Shown: positions 63,658-64,000 of the stretch, piece after piece
Layout: each line of letters begins with the position of its first letter
Numbering within the stretch: the stretch's first letter is position 1
Origin: Kappaphycus alvarezii
Taxonomy: Eukaryota; Rhodophyta; Florideophyceae; Gigartinales; Solieriaceae
Direction of reading: 5' to 3'
DNA length: 64,000 nt
NCBI GenBank assembly: GCA_002205965.3
Contig: NADL03000664.1
Span: 367,913 to 431,912 of the forward strand
Position numbers and translations under genes: made by a program
The notes under the pieces: model-generated
Seen by the model: only the letters and a program-made list of their open reading frames with translations
Databases searched by the model: none
What the model was told of the DNA's origin: nothing

Positions 63658-64000
63658 TGATGTGCGCAAATTCGCGCACGAAAAAATCTAGATGAGGACC
63701 ATGATTGTATACAGTATCGGAATTGGGAGATATTTTTACAGTTTTTGAATTTGCAAGATATTTTTAATTTGGGTGAGTGTGGCAAATTCGTCGGCTGATT
63801 TTTTCATTTTAGGACACTGTCATAGTAGATGTCAGTACAGTTCCAGGTTGTGGGTGATACTACAAGTAGCTCTGAAAGGTCTATATAATGGCCACATCAA
63901 TTCCCACCCTGGCCGATGGTGGCTGGCATATGGCACCTAGATATTTACCTTGAGGAAATATCTTCTAATAGTCTCTCTGGTTCACACGATTACCGTGATT
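63658..64000 (+). repeat. 3' LTR of element B, cut by the window edge
   Basis: Begins TGATGTGCGCAAATTCGCGC after a purine-rich stretch (GAGCGAGAGGGCG) and matches the first 340 bp of the 5' LTR. Confidence 0.9.

Larger units (their letters stand above)
56869..64000 (+). mobile_element. Ty3/gypsy-type LTR retrotransposon B, same family as A, inverse orientation
   Basis: 5' LTR 56869-57587, internal part, and 3' LTR from 63658 to the window end (343 bp seen). Order and content equal element A, on the opposite strand. Most differences from A are one-base indels, so gag, RT, integrase and accessory domains are each broken into more frames. The target duplication cannot be checked because the right end is outside. 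Confidence 0.93.

Overview
The window is nuclear DNA of a eukaryote that has or descends from a plastid lineage. The supports are a histone H3-like gene with a 137-nt GT-AG intron, a cytosolic ribosomal protein gene (eS26), an intronless tRNA-Ala(AGC), a 2-isopropylmalate synthase with a long N-terminal extension that looks like a transit peptide, and abundant LINE and Ty3/gypsy elements. An alga is the best fit, possibly a red alga because of the sparse introns and moderate GC content, but no feature proves the phylum.

Left part, about 1-20 kb, is gene-bearing and moderately compact. It carries a decayed gene of unknown family (1-780, minus), a very old LINE relic (about 1.08-2.79 kb, minus), a CENP-A-type H3 variant (4151-4782), 2-isopropylmalate synthase (5635-7472, broken by four frame changes), a small LINE relic (about 8.1-8.3 kb), an FNR-like oxidoreductase (8920-9774), a predicted organelle protein with two helix-turn-helix-like repeats (12140-13204, minus), a second LINE family relic with an inverted fragment (14.1-16.04 kb), eS26 (16500-16877), a possible membrane protein and a small coiled-coil SSXT-like protein.

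Right part, about 20.3-64 kb, is almost entirely nested transposable elements. LINEs with a restriction-like endonuclease (REL; CCHC knuckle, RHN motif and PAD...D motif at the C-terminus) lie head to tail, all on the plus strand: 20.3-21.7, 21.7-24.2 (split), 24.4-28.8, a chain at 36.7-43.8 in which a 2.33-kb unit is repeated three times, 43.8-56.0 (split) and 56.0-56.9. Three kinds of LTR element have entered this bed. The first is a degenerate chromodomain Ty3 element (about 28.9-33.65 kb) that carries a MITE and has lost its integrase core. The second is two near-identical 7.5-kb Ty3 elements in opposite orientation (A 46924-54443 minus; B 56869 to beyond the window, plus). The third is three copies of a 1.45-kb TG...CA unit that looks like a solo LTR carrying its own promoter and a gene for an acidic protein.

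How the parts interact: element A split a full-length LINE in its reverse transcriptase (5-bp target duplication TGCTC). Element B split a 5'-truncated LINE, and the ORF-bearing LTR at 22382-23824 split a LINE of a second family (near-matching 5-bp flanks). The LINE chain at 36.7 kb begins about 65 bp upstream of the tRNA-Ala gene. The most novel signals are a duplicated domain of about 127 residues fused behind the integrase of elements A and B, the ORF-bearing LTRs, and the head-to-tail LINE chains sharing a 70-nt 3' tail.

Quality caveat: near-identical copies differ mostly by one-base indels, many in homopolymers. Many frame breaks here, probably including those in isopropylmalate synthase, may be assembly errors. 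Frame breaks shared by A and B are different and look inherited.
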